A stretch of 64,000 nucleotides of DNA from Paracidovorax avenae (lineage in GTDB: Bacteria > Pseudomonadota > Gammaproteobacteria > Burkholderiales > Burkholderiaceae_C): assembly GCF_040892545.1 (NCBI RefSeq), contig NZ_CP156079.1, forward strand, positions 5,429,501 to 5,493,500, given 5' to 3'. Below the pieces are notes generated by a model, which searched no databases, had not been told where the DNA came from, and was given only the letters and a program-made list of their open reading frames with translations. Position numbers and translations under genes: made by a program. How positions within the stretch are numbered: the stretch's first letter is position 1; every line of letters begins with the position of its first letter. Of the stretch, positions 47,799 to 57,562 are shown in pieces.

Positions 47799-48799
47799 TG
47801 CCTGTGCCACCCCATACCGCTGATTCCTCCCTGCGTTTCGAGCTTCCGCAGCCCGACCTCGGCGCATGGCGCGCCGGCAACACCGGCACCGAAGGCGTCT
47901 GGCGCTTCGATGCCGGCGTGCCCGGCCCGGACGTGCTGATCACCGCGCTCGTGCACGGCAACGAGCTGTGCGGCGCCTGGGCGCTGCGCGACCTGCTGGA
48001 GGCCGGCATCCGCCCCGGGGCGGGCCGGCTCACCCTGGCGTTCTGCAACCTGGCGGCCTTCGACCGCTTCGACCCGCGGGACCACGACGCTTCGCGCTTC
48101 GTGGACCAGGACATGAACCGCCAGTGGAGCGACGACCGCCTGGATGCCGCGGACACGCAGGAGCGCCGCCGCGCCGCCGCGCTGCGCCCGTTCGTGCGCG
48201 AGGCCGGCTGGCTGCTCGACCTGCACTCCATGCACGAACCCGGCGCGCCGCTGCTGCTCACCGGCATGCATGCGCGCAACCAGGATCTGGCCCGGCGCAT
48301 GGGCGCCCCCGAACACGTGGTGGCGGATGCCGGCCACCAGGACGGCGTGCGCATGCGCGACTACGGCCGCTTCGGCCGGCCGGATGCCGAGGAAGCAGGC
48401 GCCGACGGCACGCGCTCGCTGCTCATCGAGTGCGGCTTCCACGGCGACCCGGCCAGCCGTACGGTGGCACGCGACCAGTGCGTGCGGTTCCTGGAGGCGG
48501 CAGGCTCGCTGGACGCGGCCACGCTGGCGCGGGCGCTGCCCGGCTGGCGGCAGCCCGATGCGCCGCGGCAGTGGGTGCTGGAAGTGACCGGCCCGGTCGT
48601 GGCGCGCAGCAACCGCTTCCGCTTCACGCGGCCCGTGGCGGCCCTGGAGGTGATCCCCCGGGCCGGCACGGTGATCGGCGACAACGACGGCGAGCCCGTC
48701 GCCACGCCCTACGACGACTGCGTGCTGGTGATGCCCTCCACGCGCCAGGCCCGCGCGGGCGTGACCGTGGTGCGCTTCGCGCGGCGGCGGTCGCTGTAG
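47798..48799 (+). CDS. Succinylglutamate desuccinylase/aspartoacylase-family M14 zinc hydrolase
   Basis: 333 residues from the ATG overlapping the receptor's stop codon. The zinc ligands are in ALVHGNELCGAWALRDLL (H53 and E56) and LLDLHSMHEP (third His); the catalytic glutamate is likely in LLIECGFHGD. The C-terminal ~90 residues are a beta-domain as in AstE/aspartoacylase relatives. It should hydrolyse an amide or N-acyl bond in an amino acid-like compound. Coupling to the Bug receptor suggests it processes the imported substrate, but that is inference. Confidence 0.85.
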   Translation: MPVPPHTADSSLRFELPQPDLGAWRAGNTGTEGVWRFDAGVPGPDVLITALVHGNELCGAWALRDLLEAGIRPGAGRLTLAFCNLAAFDRFDPRDHDASRFVDQDMNRQWSDDRLDAADTQERRRAAALRPFVREAGWLLDLHSMHEPGAPLLLTGMHARNQDLARRMGAPEHVVADAGHQDGVRMRDYGRFGRPDAEEAGADGTRSLLIECGFHGDPASRTVARDQCVRFLEAAGSLDAATLARALPGWRQPDAPRQWVLEVTGPVVARSNRFRFTRPVAALEVIPRAGTVIGDNDGEPVATPYDDCVLVMPSTRQARAGVTVVRFARRRSL

Positions 48800-48814
48800 T
48801 CGCTGCGCCGCCTC

Positions 48815-48879
48815 ATACGGGTTTGCAATCCAGGCGAGAACAAGGCGACGCGGTTATCGCTTTGATTGCGAACTCGTAT
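48815..48879. repeat. Long imperfect inverted repeat between convergent genes
   Basis: The 16-base arms 48815-48830 and 48864-48879 are complementary with only two G-U wobbles when read as + strand RNA. The loop is 33 nt and itself contains GCGA/TCGC. The right arm ends on the stop codon of the SMR gene. There is no T-run, so it is not a standard intrinsic terminator; it resembles a REP-type palindromic unit or a 3'-end-stabilising structure. Confidence 0.45.
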
Positions 48880-49214
48880 CAATGGCCGGCCGTGCGGGAG
48901 AACAGGTTGATCACCAGCACGCCCGCCAGAATCAGCCCCATGCCGGCCAGCGCGGGGCCGTCCAGCCGCTGGCCGTAGGCCAGCCAGCCGATGGTCGAGA
49001 CGAGCACGATGCCCACGCCGGACCAGATGGCGTAGGCGATGCCCGTGGGAATCGCCTGCAGGGTGAGCGACAGGAAGTAGAACGACACGCCGTAGCCGGC
49101 CACGGTGACCAGGCTCGGCACGGGCCGGGTGAAGCCGTCCGAGGCCTTGAGGAAGGAGGTCGCGAGGACCTCGGCGCCGATCGCTATCGCAAGGTAGAGG
49201 TGGTGGATGCCCAT
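48879..49214 (-). CDS. Small multidrug resistance (SMR) family exporter
   Basis: 111 residues with four membrane helices, the usual EmrE length. The active-site glutamate of helix 1 is in LYLAIAIGAEVLATSFLKAS (about residue 14), and helix 2-3 motifs (YFLSLTLQAIPTGIAYAIWS and GVGIVLVSTIGWLAYGQ) match. It works as a proton-coupled dimer; substrates could be quaternary ammonium compounds or guanidinium. Convergent with the M14 gene. No riboswitch is visible in the 45 bp before it. Confidence 0.9.
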   Translation of the reverse strand: MGIHHLYLAIAIGAEVLATSFLKASDGFTRPVPSLVTVAGYGVSFYFLSLTLQAIPTGIAYAIWSGVGIVLVSTIGWLAYGQRLDGPALAGMGLILAGVLVINLFSRTAGH

Positions 49215-49259
49215 GGCACCGATTGGACACCGGCCCGGTAAGACGCGCGGGCCTGGGGC

Positions 49260-50201
49260 CTATCGCCGCCGTGCCGCGGCCCAGCGCGGCCCCAGCACCA
49301 CGCAGGCGAGTGCGGCCACGATCGCCGCGATACCGGCCCACTGCCATGGCGAGACGGTTTCGCCGAGCACGAGCATGCCCGCGGACAGGCCGACCACCGG
49401 CACGGCGAGGCTGAACGGCGCCACGCGGTTGGCCGGGTAGCGCGTCAGCAGCCCGGTCCAGAGGCCGTAGCCCAGGATGGTGGCCGCCCAGCCGAGGTAG
49501 GCGACAGAGCCCCAGGCCAGCCAGGGCAGCGCGGCCCAGGCATCGGCCTGCATCCAGCGTGGAGCATCGGCATCGAAGACGGCGGACAGCGCCATGAAGG
49601 GCAGGATGGGCACGAGGCTGCTCCAGGCCACGAAGGCCAGGGGCCGGTAGCCCGGCGACTCCTGCTGGGCTTTGCGCGCCACGATGTTCGATGCGGCCCA
49701 GGACGCGGCGCCGCACAGCGCGAGCCCCACGCCTGCCAGGGTCACGTCGTCCGAGACCACGCCGGGCGCGACGAAATGCATGCCGAAACAGGCCAGGCCC
49801 AGCGCGGCCAGGCCCAGCCCGACGAGCAGCGGCCGGCCCGGCCGCTCGTGCAGCAGCAGGAAGGCCCAGAAGGCGGTGAAGAAGACCTGGGTCTGCAACA
49901 GCACGCTCGCCAGCGCCGCGGTCAGCCCCACGCGCAAGGCGAGGAAGACCATGCCGAACTGCCCCACCCCCTGGAAAAGCCCGTAAAGCACCACCCAGCG
50001 CCAGCGCACGGCGGGCGGCCGCAGGAAGAACACGAGTGGCAGGGCCGCGAACACGTAGCGCATGGCGCCCAGCTGGAAGGGGGTGAAGGAACGCAACCCC
50101 CATTTCATGGCGACGAAGTTGACGCCCCAGAGCACGACGACCACGAGCGCCGCCAGCAGATCGCGCGGGGCCAGCGGCGCGGATTGCGGGCCGGCGCTCA
50201 C
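49260..50201 (-). CDS. EamA/DMT-family transporter
   Basis: 313 residues from a GTG at 50201 (GGGAG six bases upstream). The reading frame is open to 50396, but the additional N-terminal ~65 residues ([19 protein letters not shown]) look like translated leader, so I prefer the GTG. Ten helices in two EamA repeats ([40 protein letters not shown]). Likely an exporter of a metabolite; resembles the O-acetylserine/cysteine exporter YdcZ/EamA subgroup only in a general way. It is upstream of, and parallel to, the SMR gene (45 bp), probably cotranscribed. Confidence 0.8.
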   Translation of the reverse strand: MSAGPQSAPLAPRDLLAALVVVVLWGVNFVAMKWGLRSFTPFQLGAMRYVFAALPLVFFLRPPAVRWRWVVLYGLFQGVGQFGMVFLALRVGLTAALASVLLQTQVFFTAFWAFLLLHERPGRPLLVGLGLAALGLACFGMHFVAPGVVSDDVTLAGVGLALCGAASWAASNIVARKAQQESPGYRPLAFVAWSSLVPILPFMALSAVFDADAPRWMQADAWAALPWLAWGSVAYLGWAATILGYGLWTGLLTRYPANRVAPFSLAVPVVGLSAGMLVLGETVSPWQWAGIAAIVAALACVVLGPRWAAARRR

Positions 50202-50583
50202 CGGTGGCTCCCGCGACCGCCGCCGGCAGTGCGGGCCTTCGCGGACGTGGCGTGGAGCCGCGCCGGAAGCGGTGTGGCGAGGAAAGACGCAGGCAGAAAA
50301 GACATGGGAAACCGGGGAAGCATGGGAAGGAGGAAGAGGCACGTACGGCATGGCGGAGAAGTACCCGCCAGGGAGCCCGCGACTGTCGCGTTGCAAGGTC
50401 GCCGACCTCAGGGATTATGAAGATGGCGCCGACTTGATGTCGGTCAATTTTTCCATCTCCCGGCATACCATTTGCTTGGGCCGTGTTTCACAATTGCTTA
50501 CGCACGGTGGCGAATCGCCGGCAACCGCGCGCGGGGGGAGGGGCCGCCGCGCAAGCCCTTTCACCCCCACAGACCGCCAACAC
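50202..50583 (+). other. 382-bp stretch without a supported gene before the chemoreceptor
   Basis: This interval holds the divergent promoter region of the exporter and the chemoreceptor. The right part (50440-50510) is less GC-rich and likely contains the chemoreceptor promoter, but I see no convincing sigma-70, sigma-28 (TAAAG-N15-GCCGATAA) or sigma-54 element. If the exporter starts at 50351 instead of 50201, part of it is coding. Confidence 0.5.
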
Positions 50584-52563
50584 ATGTCCATGCTGCATCG
50601 ATTGAGCCTGCTCCACAAATTTCTGATCCTCGGGGTGATCGCATTGCTCATGGGCGCGCTGCCCACCGTGCTGTACGTGGGTGGCGCGCTCCAGCAGATC
50701 GGCGCTGCCCGTTTTGAAAGCCAGGGTGCGCCGGCGCTGATCGCGGTGAACAAGGCGGTCCAGCGTCTGCAGGTGCACCGAGGGCTGTCCGCGGCCATGC
50801 TGGGTGGCGACGAGGTGCTGGCGGCGCGCCGGCCCGCCGCGCGCGATGCGCTCAACCAGGCTTTCGCGGAGGCCGGAAAGGTTTTCGCCCAGGCCCGGGT
50901 GCCACAGGCCCAGATGCAGGCCTGGAGCGCCGCCGCGCAGACGTGGCAGAGCCTGGAGCAGGCCGTCTCCGCACGCTCGCTGCAGCCACCGCAGAGCCTC
51001 GCCCGGCACACGCAGCTCGTGGCGACGCTGATGCAGATCGGGGAAGAACTGCTGCACCACTACGGTTTCCAGACCGACCCGGACATGGCCACGCAGGACC
51101 TGATCCAGGCCGCCGTGGTGAACTCGCCCCTGCTCGGGGAAAAGCTCGGCCTGCTGCGCGGGCAGGGCTCCGGCTACCTCGCACGCCAGGCCCTGCCGCC
51201 GGAAGGCAAGGGCGCGCTGCAGGCGCTGCAGCAGCGCGTGGGCGAGCTGGAGGCGGATACCTTCCGCAACTTCGAGCGCGCGCTGGTGGACGATGACCTG
51301 CGCAAGGCCCTGGCCGGCCCGGTGCAGGACGTGCGCACGCGCGTGACGGCATCGCGCCAGCTGGTGGACCGCAGCCTGCTGTCGGCCAGCGAGATCACCA
51401 TGCCCGCCAAGGACTATTTCGACCAGCTCACCGGCACGCTGGAAGCACTGAACCAGCTCAATACCACCGCCATGGCCAGCCTGGATGCCGCGCTGCAACA
51501 GCGCGTGTCCGCCGACCAGCGCAAGCTGGGCGCCGCCTCGGCCGCGCTGCTGCTCGCGCTGGCGCTGGGCGTGGGCCTGGGCGTGGTGTTCATGCGCTCG
51601 ATCACCCAGCCCCTCGCGCAGGCGGTGCGGCTGGCCAGCGCGGTGGCCGACGGCGACCTGAGCGGCGACGACGTGCCGCACGGCACCAACGAGGTCGGCC
51701 GGCTCATCGCGGCGCAGCAGCGGATGCGCGCACGCCTCAAGCCCATGGTGGCCCAGGTGCGGGGCGGTGCCGAGGGCGTGGCCACGGCCAGCGCGGAGAT
51801 CGCCCAGGGCAACATGGATCTCTCGGCCCGCACGGAAAGCCAGGCCAGCGCCCTGGAGGAAACCGCCGCCTCGATGGAGCAGATGACGGCCACCGTGCGG
51901 CAGAACGCGGACAACGCGCGCCAGGCCAACCAGCTCGCCATGAATGCCAGCCTGGTCGCCGCCCAGGGCGGGGAGGTGGTGACGCAGGTAGTGCAGACCA
52001 TGCAGGGCATCCGCACCGCGTCCGGCAAGATCGCCGACATCATCGGGGTGATCGATTCCATTGCGTTCCAGACCAACATCCTGGCGCTGAACGCGGCCGT
52101 GGAAGCGGCCCGCGCCGGCGAGCAGGGCCGGGGTTTCGCCGTGGTGGCAGGCGAGGTGCGGGCCCTGGCGGGCCGCAGCGCCCAGGCCGCCAAGGAAATC
52201 AAGGCGCTTATCGGCGACAGCGTGCAGCGCGTGCAGCAGGGCGGCGAACTCGCCGACCAGGCGGGTGCCACCATGGCCGAGGTGGTGCAGGCCATCCAGC
52301 GCGTGACGGGCATCATGGGCGAGATCAGCGAAGCCAGCCAGGAACAGAGCCAGGGCGTCGCGCAGGTGGGCGAGGCCGTCACGCAGATGGACCAGGCCAC
52401 CCAGCAGAACGCGGCGCTGGTCGAGGAGATGGCCGCTGCGGCCAATGGCCTGCGCGCGCAGGCGGACGAACTGGTGCGCGCGGCGGCGGTCTTCCGGCTC
52501 GCGGCGGGCGACGAGCCCGGCGCAGGCGGTGCGCTGCGCATCGGCCAGGGCCGGACCGCCTGA
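50584..52563 (+). CDS. Methyl-accepting chemotaxis protein
   Basis: 659 residues. TM1 at about 13-35 ([20 protein letters not shown]), a large periplasmic helical sensor (about 36-315), TM2 at about 317-337 ([17 protein letters not shown]), HAMP from about 340-395 ([20 protein letters not shown]), and the cytoplasmic signalling domain with the conserved hairpin tip [20 protein letters not shown] and [19 protein letters not shown]. It has no C-terminal NWETF-type pentapeptide, so it relies on other receptors for CheR docking. It stands alone. The ligand is unknown; the sensor starts with [20 protein letters not shown], like receptors with nitrate/nitrite-like (NIT) or helical-bundle domains. 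Confidence 0.92.
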   Translation: MSMLHRLSLLHKFLILGVIALLMGALPTVLYVGGALQQIGAARFESQGAPALIAVNKAVQRLQVHRGLSAAMLGGDEVLAARRPAARDALNQAFAEAGKVFAQARVPQAQMQAWSAAAQTWQSLEQAVSARSLQPPQSLARHTQLVATLMQIGEELLHHYGFQTDPDMATQDLIQAAVVNSPLLGEKLGLLRGQGSGYLARQALPPEGKGALQALQQRVGELEADTFRNFERALVDDDLRKALAGPVQDVRTRVTASRQLVDRSLLSASEITMPAKDYFDQLTGTLEALNQLNTTAMASLDAALQQRVSADQRKLGAASAALLLALALGVGLGVVFMRSITQPLAQAVRLASAVADGDLSGDDVPHGTNEVGRLIAAQQRMRARLKPMVAQVRGGAEGVATASAEIAQGNMDLSARTESQASALEETAASMEQMTATVRQNADNARQANQLAMNASLVAAQGGEVVTQVVQTMQGIRTASGKIADIIGVIDSIAFQTNILALNAAVEAARAGEQGRGFAVVAGEVRALAGRSAQAAKEIKALIGDSVQRVQQGGELADQAGATMAEVVQAIQRVTGIMGEISEASQEQSQGVAQVGEAVTQMDQATQQNAALVEEMAAAANGLRAQADELVRAAAVFRLAAGDEPGAGGALRIGQGRTA

Positions 52564-52757
52564 CCGCCACCTGACCAGCCACGCCATGGCAGGCGTGGTG
52601 ACTCGGCCGCACAACACCACCCAGCCCGCATAACATTTGGTCACGATTTTTCCGCAAACCGGCGTGCATGCTGACAACCGGGAACAGCGCATTGCGTTAG
52701 GCACGGGTTCCCGGATCCGGCGGTCCTTGCCGCCTCCGCTGAAACGGAAGCTGACCC

Positions 52758-54599
52758 ATGCACCCCACATCCACGGCCACCGCCGAGGTGCCGCCCGCTG
52801 AACCGGCGCGGCCCGGTTCCTCCCCCGGACTGGCGTCCCCCGCCCCCTCCGCCCTGGCGGCCTTCACCGCCGCCGGCCTGCTGGCCGCGTGCGGCGGAGG
52901 CAGCAGCGGCGATCCGGCGGTTTATGCGGAAGCCACCGCCGTCAACTCCGGTGGAACGACCTCGGCGGCGCCCGCCACCGATGCGGAAGCGGTGCGCTTC
53001 CTGCTCCAGGCCCAGTTCTCCGCCACCGACGAGGAAACCTCCGCCGTGCGTACCAAAGGCTACGCCGCCTGGCTGGCCGAACAGTTCGCGCAGCCCATCG
53101 GCACGACGGGTACCGACTGGCTGGCGCAGCGCGGCTATGGCGTGGCGAACGCGGACACGCGCTACCACAACGCATCCTATCCCGCCGACTACATGCTGTG
53201 GAGCCAGCTGTTCACCGAGCGCGATGCCGTGCGCAAGCGCGTGGCGCTGGCGCTCTCGGAGATCATGGTGGTGTCCACCAACGGGCTGAACCAGCCCTGG
53301 CCCGCCTTCCTCGCGGCCGGCTACTGGGACGTGCTCAACCGGCATGCCTTCGGCAATTTCCGCGCGCTGCTGGAGGCCGTGACGCTCAACCCCGCCATGG
53401 GCGTGTACCTCAACGCCCTGGGCAGCCAGAAGGAGGATGCGCGCACCGGCCGCCAGCCGGACGAGAACTACGCCCGCGAAGTGATGCAGCTCTTCACCCT
53501 GGGGCTGTACCGGCTGAACGCCGACGGCACCGAGCAGCGCGACGCGAACGGCAACCGGATGGATACCTACGGGGCTTCCGACGTGAGCAACCTCGCGCGG
53601 GTGTTCACCGGCTACGACTACGACCGCAGCCAGAACCAGTCCTTCATCGTGGGCAGCAGCACCGTGCCGGGGCCCCAGCAGGCCGGGCGGCCGATGGTGC
53701 TGGTTGCCAGCCGGCACTCGGCGCTGGCCGCCACCTTCCTGGGCACGACGATCGCCGCGGGCACCCCGGGCGACGCGGCCCTGAAGACCGCGCTGGACAC
53801 GCTTTTCAACCATCCCAACGTCGCGCCGTTCATCGGCCGGCAACTCATCCAGCGGCTGGTGACGAGCAACCCCAGTCCCGCCTACGTGGCGCGGGTGGCG
53901 GCCGCCTTCGCGGACAACGGCAGCGGCGTGCGCGGCGATCTGCGCGCCGTGGTGGCCGCGATCCTGCTCGACAGCGAGGCACGGGGTGCTGCCGGCCTCT
54001 CCAGCGCCTCCTTCGGCCGGCTCCGCGAGCCCATGGTGCGCTTCGTGCAGTGGGGCCGCACGTTCGGCCTGCGGTCGGCCCGGGGCAGCTGGAAGCTCGG
54101 CGACCTGAGCGATCCGGCCTCGCGGCTGGGACAGAGCCCGCTGCGCTCGCCGTCGGTGTTCAACTTCTTCCGTCCGGGCTACGTTCCGCCCTCCACGGCC
54201 ATGGCGTCCGCCGGGCAGGTGGCGCCGGAGTTCCAGATCGTCACCGAATCCAGCGTGGGCGGCTACCTGAACTTCATGCAGAACGCGATCCGCAACGGCC
54301 TCTACGTGAACGCGCCCGACCTGCCGCAGAACAATGCGAGCAACGGCAACAACGGATTCGACATCACCTGCGACTATGCCGCCCTGCTCCCGCTGGTGAC
54401 CGATCCGGCCGCGCTGGTGCGCAAGGCGGCGCTGCTGCTGTCGGGGGGGCAGATCTCCGATGTCACGCAGGCGCGCATCGCCAACGCGCTGGCAGCCACG
54501 CCGGTCACGGCCTCGAGCAGCGCGGCGGTCAAGCTCAACCGCGTCGCCGCAGCCGTTTTCCTGGTCATGGCCTGCCCGGCCTATCTCGTGCAGAAGTGA
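52758..54599 (+). CDS. DUF1800 family exported protein
   Basis: 613 residues. The DUF1800 signature is present in DENYAREVMQLFTLGLYRLN, preceded by RKRVALALSEIMVVS and followed by NHPNVAPFIGRQLIQRLVTS and PSVFNFFRPGYVPP. The N-terminal region contains a lipobox-like LLAACGGGS at about residues 37-45, but the leader before it is long and Pro/Thr-rich with little positive charge, so export is likely but its mode uncertain. The function of DUF1800 is unknown; it nearly always pairs with DUF1501, as here (35 bp downstream). Such pairs are widespread in planctomycetes and several proteobacteria. Confidence 0.85.
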   Translation: MHPTSTATAEVPPAEPARPGSSPGLASPAPSALAAFTAAGLLAACGGGSSGDPAVYAEATAVNSGGTTSAAPATDAEAVRFLLQAQFSATDEETSAVRTKGYAAWLAEQFAQPIGTTGTDWLAQRGYGVANADTRYHNASYPADYMLWSQLFTERDAVRKRVALALSEIMVVSTNGLNQPWPAFLAAGYWDVLNRHAFGNFRALLEAVTLNPAMGVYLNALGSQKEDARTGRQPDENYAREVMQLFTLGLYRLNADGTEQRDANGNRMDTYGASDVSNLARVFTGYDYDRSQNQSFIVGSSTVPGPQQAGRPMVLVASRHSALAATFLGTTIAAGTPGDAALKTALDTLFNHPNVAPFIGRQLIQRLVTSNPSPAYVARVAAAFADNGSGVRGDLRAVVAAILLDSEARGAAGLSSASFGRLREPMVRFVQWGRTFGLRSARGSWKLGDLSDPASRLGQSPLRSPSVFNFFRPGYVPPSTAMASAGQVAPEFQIVTESSVGGYLNFMQNAIRNGLYVNAPDLPQNNASNGNNGFDITCDYAALLPLVTDPAALVRKAALLLSGGQISDVTQARIANALAATPVTASSSAAVKLNRVAAAVFLVMACPAYLVQK

Positions 54600-54634
54600 G
54601 CGGCCCGCGCCGTCCCCCCACCGGAGCCCATTCC

Positions 54635-56080
54635 ATGCCGTTCATCGACCCCGCACGCCACACGCGCCGCGCCTTCCTGCGCCGCTCTGCCCAGCTCGCC
54701 GCCACCGGCGCTGCGCTGCCCATGGCGCTCAACCTCGCCGCGATGGGCGAAGCCGCCGCCTTCGATGCGCAGGACTACAAGGCGCTGGTCTGCGTCTTCC
54801 TGTTCGGCGGCTGCGACTACGCCAACACCGTCGTGCCGTACGACAGCACCCGCTACGCGCAGTACGCCGCCATCCGCGGCGGAGGCTCCGACGGCGCGGC
54901 CGGCGGCATCGCGCTCGGGCGCGCGGCGCTGGGCGCCACGCTGCTGCAGCCCGCCACGCCGCTGGCAGGTGGCCTGCAGTACGCGCTGCATCCGGCCATG
55001 ACCGGCATGGCCGGCCTTTTCAACGCCGGCCACGCGGCCGTGCAGCTCAACGTGGGCCCGCTGCTGCTGCCGCTCACACGCGCGCAGTATGCGAGCGGCG
55101 ACCGGCGCAACTATCCGCTGCCGCCCAAGCTCTTCTCGCACAACGACCAGCAATCGGTGTGGCAGTCGCAGGGCGCAGAGGGCTCCACAGTGGGCTGGGG
55201 CGGCAACCTGGGCGACCTCGCGCTGTCGTCCAACGCCACCTCGCTCTTCACCTGCATCTCGGCCAGCGGCAATGCCGTGTTCCTGGCGGGCGACCAGGCA
55301 CTGCAATACCAGATCAGCCCCAGCGGCGCCGTGCCCATCAACGGCGTGAAGAACAATGTCTATGGCTCCAGCGCGGTACGCAGCGTGCTCGGCGAACTGG
55401 TGCAGGCCGCCAGCAGCCACGTGCTGGAGGCGGAATACGCGCGCGTCACGCAGCGCTCCATCGGCGCGGAAGTGCAGATTTCCGCGGCCCTGGCCGGCAC
55501 GAGCCTGTCCACCGCCTTTCCCACGAACAACGCCCTTGCCGACCAGCTCAAGGTGGTGGCACGGCTGATCGCGGCGCGGGGCACGCTCGGCACGAAGCGG
55601 CAGGTGTTTTTCGTCTCGCTGGGCGGCTTCGACCTGCATGACAACCTCATCGCCACCCAGCAGGTACTGCTGGACAAGGTGAGCAGCGCCATGACCGCTT
55701 TCTACAACGCCACGGTGGAACTGGGCGTGGCGGACAAGGTCACAGCCTTCACTGCGTCGGACTTCGGCCGCACGCTCACGTCGAACGGCGACGGCTCCGA
55801 CCACGGCTGGGGCAGCCACCACTTCGTCGTGGGCGGTGCGGTGCGCGGTGCGGCCTTCTACGGCACGCCCCCGCCCATCAGCGTGGGCAACGGCAGCGGC
55901 AGCGAGGACCAGTGGCACGTGGGCCAGGGTCGCCTGCTGCCCAGCACCGCCGTGGACCAATACGCCGCCACGCTCGCGCGCTGGTTCGGCGTGGCGAACA
56001 CCGAGATGGCGGGCGTGCTGCCGCGCATCGGCAATTTCGGAGGGTCGGCGTACCCGGTGAACCTGGGGTTCATGGGCTGA
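54635..56080 (+). CDS. DUF1501 family Tat-exported protein
   Basis: 481 residues. The Tat signal HTRRAFLRRSAQLAATGAAL precedes the mature protein, which has the alkaline-phosphatase-like DUF1501 pattern: VCVFLFGGCDYANTVVPYD at the start (nucleophile/metal region), FSHNDQQSVWQSQGAEG, VFFVSLGGFDLHDN and FTASDFGRTLTSNGDGSDHGWGSH near the end. The fold suggests hydrolase ancestry with metal ligands (the D/H residues of these motifs). Exported folded through Tat. It follows DUF1800 by 35 bp in the same operon. Function of the pair is unknown. Confidence 0.87.
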   Translation: MPFIDPARHTRRAFLRRSAQLAATGAALPMALNLAAMGEAAAFDAQDYKALVCVFLFGGCDYANTVVPYDSTRYAQYAAIRGGGSDGAAGGIALGRAALGATLLQPATPLAGGLQYALHPAMTGMAGLFNAGHAAVQLNVGPLLLPLTRAQYASGDRRNYPLPPKLFSHNDQQSVWQSQGAEGSTVGWGGNLGDLALSSNATSLFTCISASGNAVFLAGDQALQYQISPSGAVPINGVKNNVYGSSAVRSVLGELVQAASSHVLEAEYARVTQRSIGAEVQISAALAGTSLSTAFPTNNALADQLKVVARLIAARGTLGTKRQVFFVSLGGFDLHDNLIATQQVLLDKVSSAMTAFYNATVELGVADKVTAFTASDFGRTLTSNGDGSDHGWGSHHFVVGGAVRGAAFYGTPPPISVGNGSGSEDQWHVGQGRLLPSTAVDQYAATLARWFGVANTEMAGVLPRIGNFGGSAYPVNLGFMG

Positions 56081-56125
56081 AGCCTCCCGCGCGGAGCGCC
56101 ACCGCTTTGCCGGCCTGGAGGGGGC

Positions 56126-57562
56126 CTATTCGCGGCCTGGACCGGGCGTATCGCTGTGGACAGGCCGCAGGGGCACCGCGATGCGCGCCCGCAACCCCTG
56201 CCCCGGGTCCCCACGCAGGTCGAGCCGTCCGCCGTGCAGTCGGGCCACGCGGTTGGCGATGGCCAGGCCCAGGCCGGCGCCCGGCGTGCCGGCGCGGGCG
56301 GTGCCGCTGCCGCGCGCAAATGGACGGCGCAGGCGCTCCAGATCGGCCGGGTCGATGCCGGCACCACTGTCGGCCACCTCGATCCAGGCGATGGCGCCGT
56401 CCGCATCCTCGCCCGTGCGCAGCACCACGGGAGGCAGGCCATGGCGCCAGGCGTTCTCGACGAGGTTCTCCACCGCGCGGCGCAATGCCTGGGGCTGCAC
56501 GGCCACAGGCGTGGGCGCGCCGCACTCCAGCGCGAGCGTGCGGCCGTGATCGGCCTGGGCCTGCGCCAGGGCCTCGGCCAGCGCATCCAGGGGCGCGGCG
56601 TGCGCGGCCTCGCGCACTTCCGGGCCTGCATCCAGCCGCGCGAAATCCATGAACTGCACCACCACGGCATCCATCTCGTCCACGCTGCGCTCCATGCTCG
56701 CGGCCAGGGCCGGCTCCATGCGGGGGCGGGCGATCTCCGCCGCCAGGCGCAGCTTGGTGAGCGGCGTGCGCAGGTCGTGCGAGATGCCGGCGAGCATCAG
56801 CGCGCGCTCGCGGTCGGTCGCCTGCAGGGCATCGGCCATGTGGTTGATGCTGTGCGCGAGCGCGGCGATCTCCTGCGGACCATCCTCGGGCAAGGGCATG
56901 TGGTCCTGTCCGCGCGCGATGGCCTGCGCCGCCGCCACCACGCGCCGCAGCGGCCGGTGCAGTTGCCGCTGCAGCCAGGCAGCGCCGGCCAGCGCCAGCA
57001 GTCCGCCAGCCAGCGTGGCCGCCAGCCAGGCTCCCGTGAAAGCGCGGAACGTGCCGCTGACCGGCAGCGCGACCCAGGCCGCCGCCGGATCGTCTCCCGC
57101 ATCCGGCAGCGGCTGCAGGCGCAGCCAGAACACGCCACGGCCCTCGCGCGACCAGACAGGCGCGGTGCCGGGCGCCAGCCACCCGGTGGCGCCCAGGCGG
57201 TCCGACAGGGCCTGCTGGAAGCGGCGCTCCAGCGGCGTCATCGCAGGGCCGCCCTGGGCGGGGGGCGCGCCCGGCCCCTGCACCCGGCCCTGCACGCCGG
57301 CCACCTGGCGGTTGAACGCTTCCAGGAAGGCCTGCCGCTGCGCGGGCGGCAGGCCCTGCAGGCCGGCACGCAGCGCGGCCAGCTGGCGCGCGGCGCCCTC
57401 GGCCGCCGTGGCGATGCGCGGCTCCACGATGAGACGGCGCGCGATCCAGGCCGCGCACAGCTGCCCGGCCACGACCAGGGCCACGATCAGCAGCAGATGG
57501 CGGCCGAACAGGCTGCGCGGCCAGCCGCGGCCGGAAGGCACGCCGGGCGTCGCATCGCTCAC
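56126..57562 (-). CDS. EnvZ-type sensor histidine kinase
   Basis: 478 residues from a GTG at 57562 that overlaps the response regulator's stop (GTGA). TM1 about residues 18-40 (RHLLLIVALVVAGQLCAAWI), periplasmic sensor, TM2 about 185-205 (LAATLAGGLLALAGAAWL), HAMP, then the H-box LAGISHDLRTPLTKLRLA (His about 260), N-box RAVENLVENAWRHG and the G-boxes SGAGIDPADLE and GAGLGLAIANRV. The EnvZ-like H-box fits kinase and phosphatase activity. It forms an operon with the OmpR-type regulator. The signal is not known. Confidence 0.92.
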   Translation of the reverse strand: MSDATPGVPSGRGWPRSLFGRHLLLIVALVVAGQLCAAWIARRLIVEPRIATAAEGAARQLAALRAGLQGLPPAQRQAFLEAFNRQVAGVQGRVQGPGAPPAQGGPAMTPLERRFQQALSDRLGATGWLAPGTAPVWSREGRGVFWLRLQPLPDAGDDPAAAWVALPVSGTFRAFTGAWLAATLAGGLLALAGAAWLQRQLHRPLRRVVAAAQAIARGQDHMPLPEDGPQEIAALAHSINHMADALQATDRERALMLAGISHDLRTPLTKLRLAAEIARPRMEPALAASMERSVDEMDAVVVQFMDFARLDAGPEVREAAHAAPLDALAEALAQAQADHGRTLALECGAPTPVAVQPQALRRAVENLVENAWRHGLPPVVLRTGEDADGAIAWIEVADSGAGIDPADLERLRRPFARGSGTARAGTPGAGLGLAIANRVARLHGGRLDLRGDPGQGLRARIAVPLRPVHSDTPGPGRE

